Origin: JANWWM01 sp046292465
Lineage (GTDB): Bacteria > Bacteroidota > Chlorobiia > Chlorobiales > Thermochlorobacteraceae
NCBI GenBank assembly: GCA_046292465.1
Contig: JBKBRB010000010.1
Coordinates: forward strand, 22,626-86,625
Direction of reading: 5' to 3'
DNA: 64,000 nucleotides
Position 1 is the stretch's first letter; each line of letters starts with the position of its first letter. Position numbers and translations under genes: made by a program. The notes under the pieces are model-generated. The model saw only the letters and a list, made by a program, of their open reading frames with translations, ran no database searches and was not told the origin of the DNA. Shown here piece by piece: positions 42,664 through 50,282 of this stretch.

Positions 42664-43587
42664 TTAGTATCGCTCAATGGTCAGATTGGAAAGACCGCTT
42701 TCCAAGACGATAAAAATTTTCTTCGGAGCGTCTTCAAAGTCTTGAGTGCGCAACACTGACTTGTCGTGTTTCGTGAATCCGCTTGCGTTGATTTTGGAGG
42801 AGAAATCATCTTCACTCACGATTTGACAGCCTGATTCTTTTGGCACAAGCAGTTTGAGCGTTGAAGCGGCGGCGGATAAATTAAGTCGGACAGAGTCGCA
42901 GCGCGAGCCGATTTTCAACTTCACGGACGCCGCGCTCGATTCAATGTTAATGTGTTGGACTTGAAACGACGATAAGTCAAAATCAACTTTCGCCGCGCCG
43001 ATGTCGGTCTGAATATCCCAAATCGGATTCGGGTTCAAGGCGAGGGTAAACTTGTTGGTCATTTTTTGACCCAATGCGACTTCTGCATCTTGCATTTCAA
43101 TCGCAACTTCTTCTGTATCGCCTTTGCGCACTTGTCGCAATTCATAAACGCCAAAGTTCGACTTGGCCTCGACTTTGAGCAGATGACGGGTGGTATCGCT
43201 CAAAATAAACTCGCCAACACCTGCTTCAATTTTGCATCGTGCTCTCGTGGCTTTTCCGTCATAAACAGCCACAAGACTTTGCACTTGGGCGACGGAGTCG
43301 GCTTGGCTTGAATTTGATGGATAATCAAAAGAAAAAACTTTTGAAGGGGTAAATTGTTGAAAAAGTGTCCACACAATCACGCCACCCAGCACGCCAGAGA
43401 CTGCCGAAAGCACGCGAGCAATAACTTCGTTGCCAATCAGATACGACACGCCCAGCGCGATGAGAATCAAGGGCCAGAGTTTGGTGAGGCTATCAATGCT
43501 CGTCGTTTCAATGCCTAAGTTGTTCACTAAAAATAATCCGCCAAGCACAATCAAGAACGAGCCGAAGAAAATGCTCCCCGTTTTCAT
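42664..43587 (-). CDS. Membrane protein with LiaF-like transmembrane region
   Basis: The 307-residue protein starts with about four short membrane segments typical of the LiaI/LiaF (DUF5668-like) transmembrane region (IFFGSFLIVLGGLFLVNNLG, LWPLILIALGVSYLI, AVSGVLGGVIVW), followed by a soluble beta-helix-like domain (about 110-300). It resembles envelope-stress LiaF proteins in Firmicutes and their Bacteroidota relatives. It overlaps the PspC-domain gene by 4 nt, so the pair is coupled and probably senses membrane or envelope stress. Confidence 0.75.
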   Translation of the reverse strand: MKTGSIFFGSFLIVLGGLFLVNNLGIETTSIDSLTKLWPLILIALGVSYLIGNEVIARVLSAVSGVLGGVIVWTLFQQFTPSKVFSFDYPSNSSQADSVAQVQSLVAVYDGKATRARCKIEAGVGEFILSDTTRHLLKVEAKSNFGVYELRQVRKGDTEEVAIEMQDAEVALGQKMTNKFTLALNPNPIWDIQTDIGAAKVDFDLSSFQVQHINIESSAASVKLKIGSRCDSVRLNLSAAASTLKLLVPKESGCQIVSEDDFSSKINASGFTKHDKSVLRTQDFEDAPKKIFIVLESGLSNLTIERY

Positions 43588-44018
43588 GAGTTGGACGAGG
43601 TCAAATTTTTACGAAATGTGTTAAACACGATGATTGCGCCAATGGCAATCAAGATGATGGGAAGCATATACTTGAAACTGAACATGGGGAAGAGTTCGCG
43701 GATTAAGAAGAAAATGCCCAAACCAACCAAGAGCAACCCTGCAAGAACCGAGCCTTTGTGCTTTTCGGAAAGAACGCTGTCGTCGTTTTCGGAATGTTCG
43801 GAAGTTTCTTTGGGTGATTGAGCGGAAAGAACACTTTCTTCTTTCGGCATAATCAGCCACAGCACGATGTAGAGCATTGCGCCGATGCCGCCCGAAAATA
43901 GGGCAATAATGAAAAGTGCGCGAATGAGAACGGGGTCAAGGTCAAAGTATTCGCCGAGACCCGTGCAAACGCCGGCGAGAATTTTTCCACGAGAGGAGAG
44001 GTATAATTTTTTCTTCAT
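43584..44018 (-). CDS. PspC domain membrane protein
   Basis: The 144-residue protein begins with a PspC domain (KLYLSSRGKILAGVCTGLGE, then PVLIRALFIIALFSGGIGA) and ends in two more membrane segments (VLAGLLLVGLGIFFLIREL; YMLPIILIAIGAIIVF). PspC-like proteins take part in phage-shock type envelope stress responses and can act as regulators of the partner membrane protein. The downstream LiaF-like gene overlaps by 4 nt. Upstream is an 11-bp tandem duplication. Confidence 0.85.
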   Translation of the reverse strand: MKKKLYLSSRGKILAGVCTGLGEYFDLDPVLIRALFIIALFSGGIGAMLYIVLWLIMPKEESVLSAQSPKETSEHSENDDSVLSEKHKGSVLAGLLLVGLGIFFLIRELFPMFSFKYMLPIILIAIGAIIVFNTFRKNLTSSNS

Positions 44019-44019
44019 G

Positions 44020-44042
44020 TGAATGACGATTGAATGACGATT
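44020..44042. repeat. 11-bp tandem duplication upstream of the PspC gene
   Basis: GAATGACGATT occurs twice in direct order (44021-44031 and 44032-44042) immediately upstream of the PspC gene start. It may be chance slippage in the leader. Confidence 0.5.
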
Positions 44043-44093
44043 GCGCGAGAACTGTGAATAGCAAAAGTATAGCGCAACCTCTCAAATTATGTT

Positions 44094-44651
44094 TCAAGTG
44101 TTTTGAAACGGACGGAAAAAGCCGAACACGGCGCCGCAAATACCGCCCAAAATGTGTGCAAATTCCGAGATGTTGTTCTGCTCAAAACTGCTGATGACTT
44201 CGCGCCCGAGGTAGAGCAAAACCACGAGAATAAAGGTGAGCGGAATTTCGCCCTGCCTGAAATTGACAAACGACGAAAGCAGAATCATCATAAACACGAC
44301 GCCGCTCGCGCCCATCAAGCCGGTTGAAAAGAAAATGTTGTTCAAAATCGCCGTTACAAACGCGGTGATGAGAATTTGAATTAAGAGCGACTCTGAACCA
44401 TATTTTTCTTCAAGCAATCCGCCCAAAAGCAAAATGAACGAGAAGTTTGAAAGGAGGTGCGTCCAATCGGCGTGCCCTAAGATGTGCGAAAACAAACGCA
44501 AGTAGGTCAGGGGATTTAGCCAACTTTGATTTGGCATCGTTGCGCAAAAGGTTTTTGCAAACCAGCCACCCGTGATTGAACTGACAACCATCACGCCGAC
44601 GCACAGAAATGTGAAGGTCAGAACGACAGGCGCATTGTAAGTAATTTTCAT
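44094..44651 (-). CDS. Rhomboid family intramembrane serine protease
   Basis: From ATG 44651 the product has 185 residues with about six membrane helices. Rhomboid landmarks are present: a HADWTHLLSNFSF loop, the catalytic Ser in LMGASGVVFMM and the catalytic His in FAHILGGICGAVFG. It cleaves transmembrane substrates within the membrane. The start was set at M-K-I-T-Y because upstream readings run into the divergent hydrolase gene, which starts 32 bp away. Confidence 0.85.
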   Translation of the reverse strand: MKITYNAPVVLTFTFLCVGVMVVSSITGGWFAKTFCATMPNQSWLNPLTYLRLFSHILGHADWTHLLSNFSFILLLGGLLEEKYGSESLLIQILITAFVTAILNNIFFSTGLMGASGVVFMMILLSSFVNFRQGEIPLTFILVVLLYLGREVISSFEQNNISEFAHILGGICGAVFGFFRPFQNT

Positions 44652-44683
44652 TAGTTTTGCGGTTTCGTTTTTGGAAAAACAAG

Positions 44684-45682
44684 ATGCCAATACTTGAACA
44701 CTCCACATATCAACCGCCTTCATGGTGGCTTTCGGGCGGACACTTGCAGACCATCGTTCCCGCGCTCTTTCGCAAGGTGAGGTCAGTTGCTTATCAGCGC
44801 GAGCGCATCGCAACGCCCGATGGCGATTTTCTCGACCTCGATTGGCTCTTCGCTACAACGAATACACCATCGCGCAAACTTGCCATCATTTCGCACGGCT
44901 TGGAGAGCAATTCGCACCGCCCTAATGTGGTCGGAATGGCGCGTGCGTTTTCGCTCTGCGGCTACGACGCATTAGCATGGAACTTTCGCGGCTGTTCAGG
45001 CGAGCCGAACCGCTTGGCACGTGCCTATCACAGCGGCGCAACTGAAGATTTGCACACCGTTCTCGAGCATGCTGCAACAAACGAACGGTATGACGAAATT
45101 TATCTGATTGGGTTTAGCCTCGGCGCAAATTTAACGCTTAAATACTTGGGCGAACAAGCACAGGCGATTTCTCCCAAAGTCAAAAAAGCCGTTGCGCTTT
45201 CCGTGCCGTGCGACCTTGCCGCAAGTTCAACTCGAATTTCACGCCTCTCTAATCGCATTTATGAACGCCGATTCTTGAAATCGCTCCGAGAGAAAATCGA
45301 GCAAAAAGCCAAACTGTTCCCAAACGAAATTTCGCTTGAACCTTATCTCAAAAAGCAAATCAAAACCTTACGCGACTTCGACAACTGCTACACCGCACCC
45401 TTGCACGGCTTCGAGAGTGCCGACGATTATTACGCCAAGTGCAGTTCACGGCAGTTTATTTCGCGCATCACAATTCCGACCTTGATTCTTAATGCAAAGA
45501 ACGATGTCTTTCTGCCACCGTCGTGCTATCCGTTTGATGAAGCCAAAGCCAGCGATGTGGTTTTTTTGGAAACGCCCGAATCGGGCGGACATTTAGGGTT
45601 CATCACAGCACCTTACGCGCATGGTTTGTATTGGTCGGAAATGCGCGCCTTAGGCTTTGTTGAAAGCGATTGTAATGAGTAA
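44684..45682 (+). CDS. Alpha/beta hydrolase, YheT family
   Basis: The 332-residue protein fits the COG0429/YheT family: YQPPSWWLSGGHLQTIVPAL at the N-terminus, nucleophile elbow YLIGFSLGANLTLKYLG, Asp in LNAKNDVFLPPS and final His in ESGGHLGF. It is a probable cytoplasmic esterase of unknown substrate. It is divergent from rhomboid with only 32 bp between starts. Confidence 0.9.
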   Translation: MPILEHSTYQPPSWWLSGGHLQTIVPALFRKVRSVAYQRERIATPDGDFLDLDWLFATTNTPSRKLAIISHGLESNSHRPNVVGMARAFSLCGYDALAWNFRGCSGEPNRLARAYHSGATEDLHTVLEHAATNERYDEIYLIGFSLGANLTLKYLGEQAQAISPKVKKAVALSVPCDLAASSTRISRLSNRIYERRFLKSLREKIEQKAKLFPNEISLEPYLKKQIKTLRDFDNCYTAPLHGFESADDYYAKCSSRQFISRITIPTLILNAKNDVFLPPSCYPFDEAKASDVVFLETPESGGHLGFITAPYAHGLYWSEMRALGFVESDCNE

Positions 45683-45719
45683 CGGGAAGCAAATAAATCT
45701 TCACTACTCACTTTATGTC

Positions 45720-45805
45720 GGATTCTTCACTCTGTTTGGAATGACAAAAGCAATTCTTGACACTTCATTTTCCACTATTCACTATTCATTATTCATTATT
45801 CATTA
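45720..45805. repeat. Intergenic repeat element, copy 1
   Basis: The 130-bp space after the hydrolase gene contains a 26-bp module (45720-45745, GGATTCTTCAC...GGAATGAC), GCAATTCTT (45750-45758) and four heptamers of the type ACTATTC/ATTATTC (45774-45801). The same three parts, in inverse orientation and other order, occur at 61279-61441; the 26-bp module is 22/26 identical there. It is a dispersed repeat rather than a gene. Confidence 0.6.
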
Positions 45806-45812
45806 GTTAGTA

Positions 45813-47012
45813 ATGCCTGAACGACTTCGCGGAAAAAAGGAACTCGGCGCAGTCTATACGCCGAAGTTCATCATCGACTTTATGCTCTCGCGATTAAACA
45901 TTTCATCAACACAGCCGCTCGCCGTGCTTGAACCTGCCTGTGCTGACGCGCCATTTCTTTCAGCGTTTCAAGAAAAGTTTGGAAAGCGACACGCGCTCAC
46001 GGGCGTTGAAATTGACCATGAAGCGAAGCGCAAATCTGACTTAAAAAACTTCGAATTTCGCCATCAAGATTTTCTTTTGTGGGAAACAGAAAACCGTTAT
46101 GATGTAATTCTCGGCAATCCGCCTTATGGGATTATTGGCAATGAATCGCACTATCCCATTTCCGCGCTCAAAGAAGTGAAATCGGAATACAAGGCGCGTT
46201 CAAGCACTTGGCGCGGCAAATACAACATCTACGCCGCGTTCATCGAGCAAAGCGTAAAACTGCTCAAACCAAACGGGCAACTTTGTTTCGTTGTGCCTGC
46301 GACATGGCTACTGTTAGACGATTTCATCTTGCTCCGAAAATTCCTGTCCGAACATGGCGAATTGCACGTGCATTATCTCGGCAAGGCATTTGCGAAGGTG
46401 AATGTTGTAGCAGTGGTGCTTTATTTTGTCAAGAACGCTCATCGTGCGATGTGCCTTTACGACGGCAAAACCTTGTGTGTGAAGCGAACGCATTACGATG
46501 GCGGTTTAATCGCATTTGAAAATGAGTTCACGCGAGAGTTTGAAAAGGAAAATCCTGCGCGCATCGGCGATTTCTTCGATATTCATTTTGCCGCACGAAG
46601 TCCCGAAGTGAAGAAAAGTGCGATTGTCTTTTCAGAAAAGAAAAATGGCAGAACGCCGCTCCTGACAGGGCGAAACCTCAAACCCAATGCGATTGACTAC
46701 GAGACGAACTACACGGGCTTATATGTTGAACACCGTCGCGCCAAAGAACTGCGGGCATTTTACGGATTTCCGCACATTGTGGTGGGGCACACGAAAGGCG
46801 CGAAAGTGGTCGCCGCTTTTGATGAGCGATGCTATGCGTGGCGCGAAGAATTTCATCTCGTTCCAACATGCTCGGTGAATGAAAAATCGGTGGTCGCCTA
46901 TCTCAACAGTGTGTCGGTTCAGCGGTATGTGGCAACGCGCTACCGCGATATGATTCCGCACCTGACCAAAACGCAACTTTCGCGCTTGCCAATGCCAACC
47001 GATTTGAAATGA
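45813..47012 (+). CDS. TaqI-type N6-adenine DNA methyltransferase
   Basis: The 399-residue protein is strikingly similar to the amino-methyltransferase M.TaqI. It has AVLEPACADAPFLSAFQ (SAM-binding motif I), TGVEIDHEA, the catalytic NPPY at 102-105 (ILGNPPYGIIGN), STWRGKYNIYAAFIEQ, the substrate-recognition-domain stretches IHFAARSPEVKK, LLTGRNLKP, HIVVGHTKGAKVVAAFDERC and WREEFHLVPTC. The target is expected to be TCGA or close, methylated at A. The restriction gene follows at 47017. The position between hydrolase and a dispersed repeat suggests a mobile accessory pair. Confidence 0.93.
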   Translation: MPERLRGKKELGAVYTPKFIIDFMLSRLNISSTQPLAVLEPACADAPFLSAFQEKFGKRHALTGVEIDHEAKRKSDLKNFEFRHQDFLLWETENRYDVILGNPPYGIIGNESHYPISALKEVKSEYKARSSTWRGKYNIYAAFIEQSVKLLKPNGQLCFVVPATWLLLDDFILLRKFLSEHGELHVHYLGKAFAKVNVVAVVLYFVKNAHRAMCLYDGKTLCVKRTHYDGGLIAFENEFTREFEKENPARIGDFFDIHFAARSPEVKKSAIVFSEKKNGRTPLLTGRNLKPNAIDYETNYTGLYVEHRRAKELRAFYGFPHIVVGHTKGAKVVAAFDERCYAWREEFHLVPTCSVNEKSVVAYLNSVSVQRYVATRYRDMIPHLTKTQLSRLPMPTDLK

Positions 47013-47016
47013 AGTG

Positions 47017-47745
47017 ATGAACATCAACGAATTGGAACGCTTTTTAGAAACGCTTACCCTTTCAGAAAAACATCGTGCGTTCAAAGGCTTTGAAGTGGAT
47101 TTGAAAGGCGACCTGAATCCAACAAGATTACTTAATGAAATTTTTTGGGCGAAAAAAGAATGGCTCAACATTGAGGAATTTTTTGAGCGATATGTGCGGC
47201 AGTGTTATCCATCTTTGAAGCGAGCGTTCCCGGAAGAGGTCGCGCAATTAGGCGTGAAGTTCGGTAGCCACTTAGCGGCGCGGCTTTATCGCACGCAAAT
47301 TGGATTTCTGACCGAGTATCACTGTGCAATGCTGTGTGAAGAAGTATTCTTGCCTGACGGCTTTCTGGTGCGCCGCTCTCCCGACCTTGACCGCCTTGGC
47401 GTTGATGTTCAACTCGTGCGCGCGGCGGAGTGCTACAACCTGCACATTTTTGTCGACTCGCCGCGTGCGTGGAAATTTCGGCGCGAAAAGCGATTGGAAA
47501 AAAGTTCAAACCAAGAACAAGGAACGCATATCGATTTTCCGTATCAAGTGCGAAGTGGCTGTATTCACTCGCTCCGACTGCTTTCAAACGGCTTCGGCGT
47601 CTATCGGCGCGAGTATGTCGAGCATTTGAAAAGTAAAATTTTAAGCGGCGAATGTTTGGGCATTCAAGCCGAAAGCGTCGACTGCAAACGCGGATTGATA
47701 TTCAAAAGAAACATTCAAGAGGGAACAAGAATAAACGACAAATGA
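47017..47745 (+). CDS. TaqI-like type II restriction endonuclease
   Basis: The 242-residue protein resembles R.TaqI. It has AARLYRTQIGFLTEYHCAM and a PD-(D/E)XK-type acidic pair Asp125 and Asp130 (DLDRLGVD), the same spacing as Asp137/Asp142 of TaqI. The lysine expected further on is not obvious; the matching strand reads NLHIFVDS (141-148). It starts 4 nt after the methyltransferase stop, with which it forms a type II restriction-modification system. Whether cleavage activity remains cannot be told from sequence. The ATG is used in preference to the preceding GTG at 47014. Confidence 0.8.
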   Translation: MNINELERFLETLTLSEKHRAFKGFEVDLKGDLNPTRLLNEIFWAKKEWLNIEEFFERYVRQCYPSLKRAFPEEVAQLGVKFGSHLAARLYRTQIGFLTEYHCAMLCEEVFLPDGFLVRRSPDLDRLGVDVQLVRAAECYNLHIFVDSPRAWKFRREKRLEKSSNQEQGTHIDFPYQVRSGCIHSLRLLSNGFGVYRREYVEHLKSKILSGECLGIQAESVDCKRGLIFKRNIQEGTRINDK

Positions 47746-47759
47746 GCGTTGTGTATTTG

Positions 47760-47767
47760 TATATTTG
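47760..47767 (+). promoter_or_regulatory. Possible -7 element upstream of the small Cys-rich gene
   Basis: TATATTTG at 47760-47767 fits the Bacteroidota TAnnTTTG element and lies 32 nt before the ATG at 47800. No TTG is found at the correct upstream spacing, so support is weak. Confidence 0.3.
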
Positions 47768-47799
47768 ACAATCTGTTCAACACTTAAATTTTTGGTCGT

Positions 47800-48108
47800 A
47801 TGCAATTTCCACGATGCGATTTAATGCCCGCCGAAGAAGGATTTTACTGCCAATGTGTCGGCTGTGAAGTCGTTTCAAATTCCACGCCCGGCTGTGTGAT
47901 TCGCGAAAAGCCTGACGGCATTTACGAGTTCAACGGCACAACGCCGAGCGGCGGCGTGAAAGCAGTTTTAATTTTTACAAATGACGAAGGCGAAATCGTG
48001 CCGAAGTCTGAGGCAAAGCATGTCGAGATTCGAGAGTTTGATGCAAAAGGAAATGTGCTTGCAGTTCAGTTCGGTGTGGCTGACCCACAAGGCTTTTCGC
48101 TAAAATGA
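47800..48108 (+). CDS. Small Cys-rich protein of unknown function
   Basis: The 102-residue protein has five cysteines in its first third (Cys6, 17, 19, 22 and 32; FYCQCVGCEVV), which could form a metal or disulfide site. The rest is beta-rich (GVKAVLIFTNDEGEIV). I recognise no family. It lies 54 nt downstream of the restriction gene and 28 nt before the ferredoxin-NADP reductase gene, so it is probably cotranscribed with the latter. Confidence 0.6.
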   Translation: MQFPRCDLMPAEEGFYCQCVGCEVVSNSTPGCVIREKPDGIYEFNGTTPSGGVKAVLIFTNDEGEIVPKSEAKHVEIREFDAKGNVLAVQFGVADPQGFSLK

Positions 48109-48136
48109 AGTTCAGAGGCTCAAAAGGAGAATAACC

Positions 48137-49165
48137 ATGACCACAAACACCGACACGCCCCAAATCGTCGACATCAACATTGTTGGCGGAGGACCGACGG
48201 GCATTTTTGCCGCCTTTCAGTGCGGAATGAACGACCTTAGCGCACGCATCATCGACTCTATGCCGCAGTTGGGCGGTCAACTCACGGCACTTTATCCTGA
48301 AAAATACATTTACGATGTAGCAGGTTTTCCTGAAATCACTGCCGCTGATTTGGTGGCGCAACTGTGGGAACAAGCCTTAAAGTTCGAGCCCGAAGTGTGC
48401 CTCAATGAACAAGTCGTTGACATTGAAAAACAGCCTGACGGCACTTTTCTTGTCTTTACAGCAACGGGCAAAGCCTATCCCTCGCGTGCTGTGGTGATTG
48501 CGGCAGGACTTGGTTCGTTCTCGCCGCGCAAACTCGACCAACTCGGCGATATTTCGCATCTCGAGAACAAGTGTGTTTTTTATGCCGTGCGCAATGTCGA
48601 AGCGTTCAGAGATAAAAAAGTTGTGATTGTCGGCGGCGGCGATAGCGCGCTCGATTGGACGATGGGACTTTTAGACGTTGCTGAACGCATTACGCTGGTG
48701 CACCGCATGAAACATTTTCAAGGGCACGGCAAAACCGTCGCCGATGTGATGGACGCCAAAGAAGAAGGCAGAGTTGATGTTTATCTGCAAGCCGAAGTGA
48801 GCGACCTTGTCGTAGACGGCGACATGCTCCGCAAAGTCATTATCACCTCGAAGCCTGAACGGTATGAAATCCCTGCTGATATTCTTTTGCCGCTTATTGG
48901 GTTCAAGTCTGATTTAGGTCCGATTAAAGAATGGGGCTTGGAACTGAACGGCAATAAAATTGTGGTAGATTCAATGATGAAAACCTCGATAGATGGCATT
49001 TACGCGGCGGGCGACATTGTCAGTTATCAAGGCAAATTGCACTTGATTCAGACAGGACTCAGCGATGCGGCAATGGCAGTGCGCCACAGTTTAACCTACA
49101 TTCACCCCGATACAGTGCATAAGCATCAATTCAGTTCGATTAAATTCGCGGCGAAAAAATCGTAA
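48137..49165 (+). CDS. Ferredoxin--NADP reductase, thioredoxin-reductase type
   Basis: The 342-residue flavoprotein has two Rossmann motifs: FAD-binding INIVGGGPTGIFAA near the N-terminus and NADPH-binding VVIVGGGDSALDW in the middle; TSIDGIYAAGDIVSY is the FAD-binding C-terminal motif. It lacks the CXXC active-site disulfide of thioredoxin reductase, as expected for the FNR found in green sulfur bacteria and Bacillus YumC. It passes electrons from reduced ferredoxin to NADP+. A ribosome binding site AAAAGGAG sits 8 nt before the ATG. Confidence 0.92.
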   Translation: MTTNTDTPQIVDINIVGGGPTGIFAAFQCGMNDLSARIIDSMPQLGGQLTALYPEKYIYDVAGFPEITAADLVAQLWEQALKFEPEVCLNEQVVDIEKQPDGTFLVFTATGKAYPSRAVVIAAGLGSFSPRKLDQLGDISHLENKCVFYAVRNVEAFRDKKVVIVGGGDSALDWTMGLLDVAERITLVHRMKHFQGHGKTVADVMDAKEEGRVDVYLQAEVSDLVVDGDMLRKVIITSKPERYEIPADILLPLIGFKSDLGPIKEWGLELNGNKIVVDSMMKTSIDGIYAAGDIVSYQGKLHLIQTGLSDAAMAVRHSLTYIHPDTVHKHQFSSIKFAAKKS

Positions 49166-49171
49166 TCAACC

Positions 49172-50170
49172 ATGCCGAAAAACCTCGTCAAAGTCGGGCT
49201 TGTGCAGATGTCTTGCACAGAGTCTCCAAAAGAAAACCTCGACNNNNNNNNNNNNNNNNNNNNNNNNNNNNNNNNNNNNNNNNNNNNNNNNNNNNNNNNN
49301 NNNNNNNNNNNNNNNNNNNNNNNNNNNNNNNNNNNNNNNNNCAAAGCCATCACGCTCATTCGAGACGCCGCAAAAAAAGGCGCGAAAATCATTTCGCTTC
49401 AAGAAATGTTCAACACGCTTTACTTCTGTCAAACCGAAGACTACGCGCCCTTCGACTACGCCGAACCCATTCCGGGAAAGACAGTCGAACAACTTTCCAA
49501 ACTGGCAAAAAAATTAAAGGTCGTCCTGATTGCGCCGATGTTTGAAAAGCGCACGCAAGGCGTTTATCACAACACCGCCGCCATTATTGACGCCGACGGC
49601 ACTTATCTCGGCAAATACCGCAAAATGCACATTCCTGACGACCCCGGCTTTTATGAAAAGTTTTATTTCACGCCCGGCGATTTAGGCTTCAAAGTCTTCA
49701 AAACGAGATACGCAAACATCGGCGTGTTGATTTGCTGGGACCAATGGTATCCCGAAGGCGCACGGCTCACGGCACTGCAAGGCGCGCAAATTCTCTTCTA
49801 TCCAACCGCAATCGGCTGGGCAACTACCGAGCACGACCAAACCGTCAGAGCCGCACAACACAACGCTTGGGAAACCATCCAACGAAGCCACGCAATTGCC
49901 AACGGCGTTTTTGTCGCTGTCGCAAATCGCGTCGGCACAGAATACGCGCCAAACGCCGAAGACGGTCTACAATTTTGGGGACAAAGTTTTATCGCCAACC
50001 CTTTCGGAGAGTTGCTCACGAAAGGCTCAAACGCAAACGAAGAAATTTTACTTGCCGAGTGCGACCTCGCCCAAATTGATTTCTATCGCCAACATTGGCC
50101 CTTCCTGCGCGACCGCCGCATCGATATGTATCACGGCATCACAAAGCGATTCGTCGACGAAGACGCTTGA
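49172..50170 (+). CDS. aguB: N-carbamoylputrescine amidase (interrupted by an assembly gap)
   Basis: This nitrilase-family protein carries the Glu-Lys-Cys triad: Glu in ISLQEMFNT, Lys in GKYRKMHIPDDPG and Cys in GVLICWDQWYPEGA. YHGITKRF at the end and FYFTPGDLGF are typical of the AguB group, which converts N-carbamoylputrescine to putrescine in the agmatine route. The gene is split by 98 N. Removing them with a one-base overlap gives the natural reading ENLD-KAITLIRDAA and a length near 299, so probably nothing is missing. The gene follows the reductase by 6 nt. Confidence 0.88.
   Translation: MPKNLVKVGLVQMSCTESPKENLDXXXXXXXXXXXXXXXXXXXXXXXXXXXXXXXXXKAITLIRDAAKKGAKIISLQEMFNTLYFCQTEDYAPFDYAEPIPGKTVEQLSKLAKKLKVVLIAPMFEKRTQGVYHNTAAIIDADGTYLGKYRKMHIPDDPGFYEKFYFTPGDLGFKVFKTRYANIGVLICWDQWYPEGARLTALQGAQILFYPTAIGWATTEHDQTVRAAQHNAWETIQRSHAIANGVFVAVANRVGTEYAPNAEDGLQFWGQSFIANPFGELLTKGSNANEEILLAECDLAQIDFYRQHWPFLRDRRIDMYHGITKRFVDEDA
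49244..49341. other. Assembly gap (98 N)
   Basis: A run of N breaks aguB after GAC. Family comparison shows no residues missing: ENLD continues directly as KAITLIRDAA if the C before AAAGCC is taken as the last base of GAC. The gap is a scaffold placeholder. Confidence 0.95.
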
Positions 50171-50282
50171 ACCGTCTCGAGTCTGTTCTCAAATAGAACA
50201 CGGATTGAAGAGGAGGTGATGCCGATAACCACCGATGCGCAATGTGCCGTGCGAAACAGAATGACAGCGCAAGTTGCCTATT

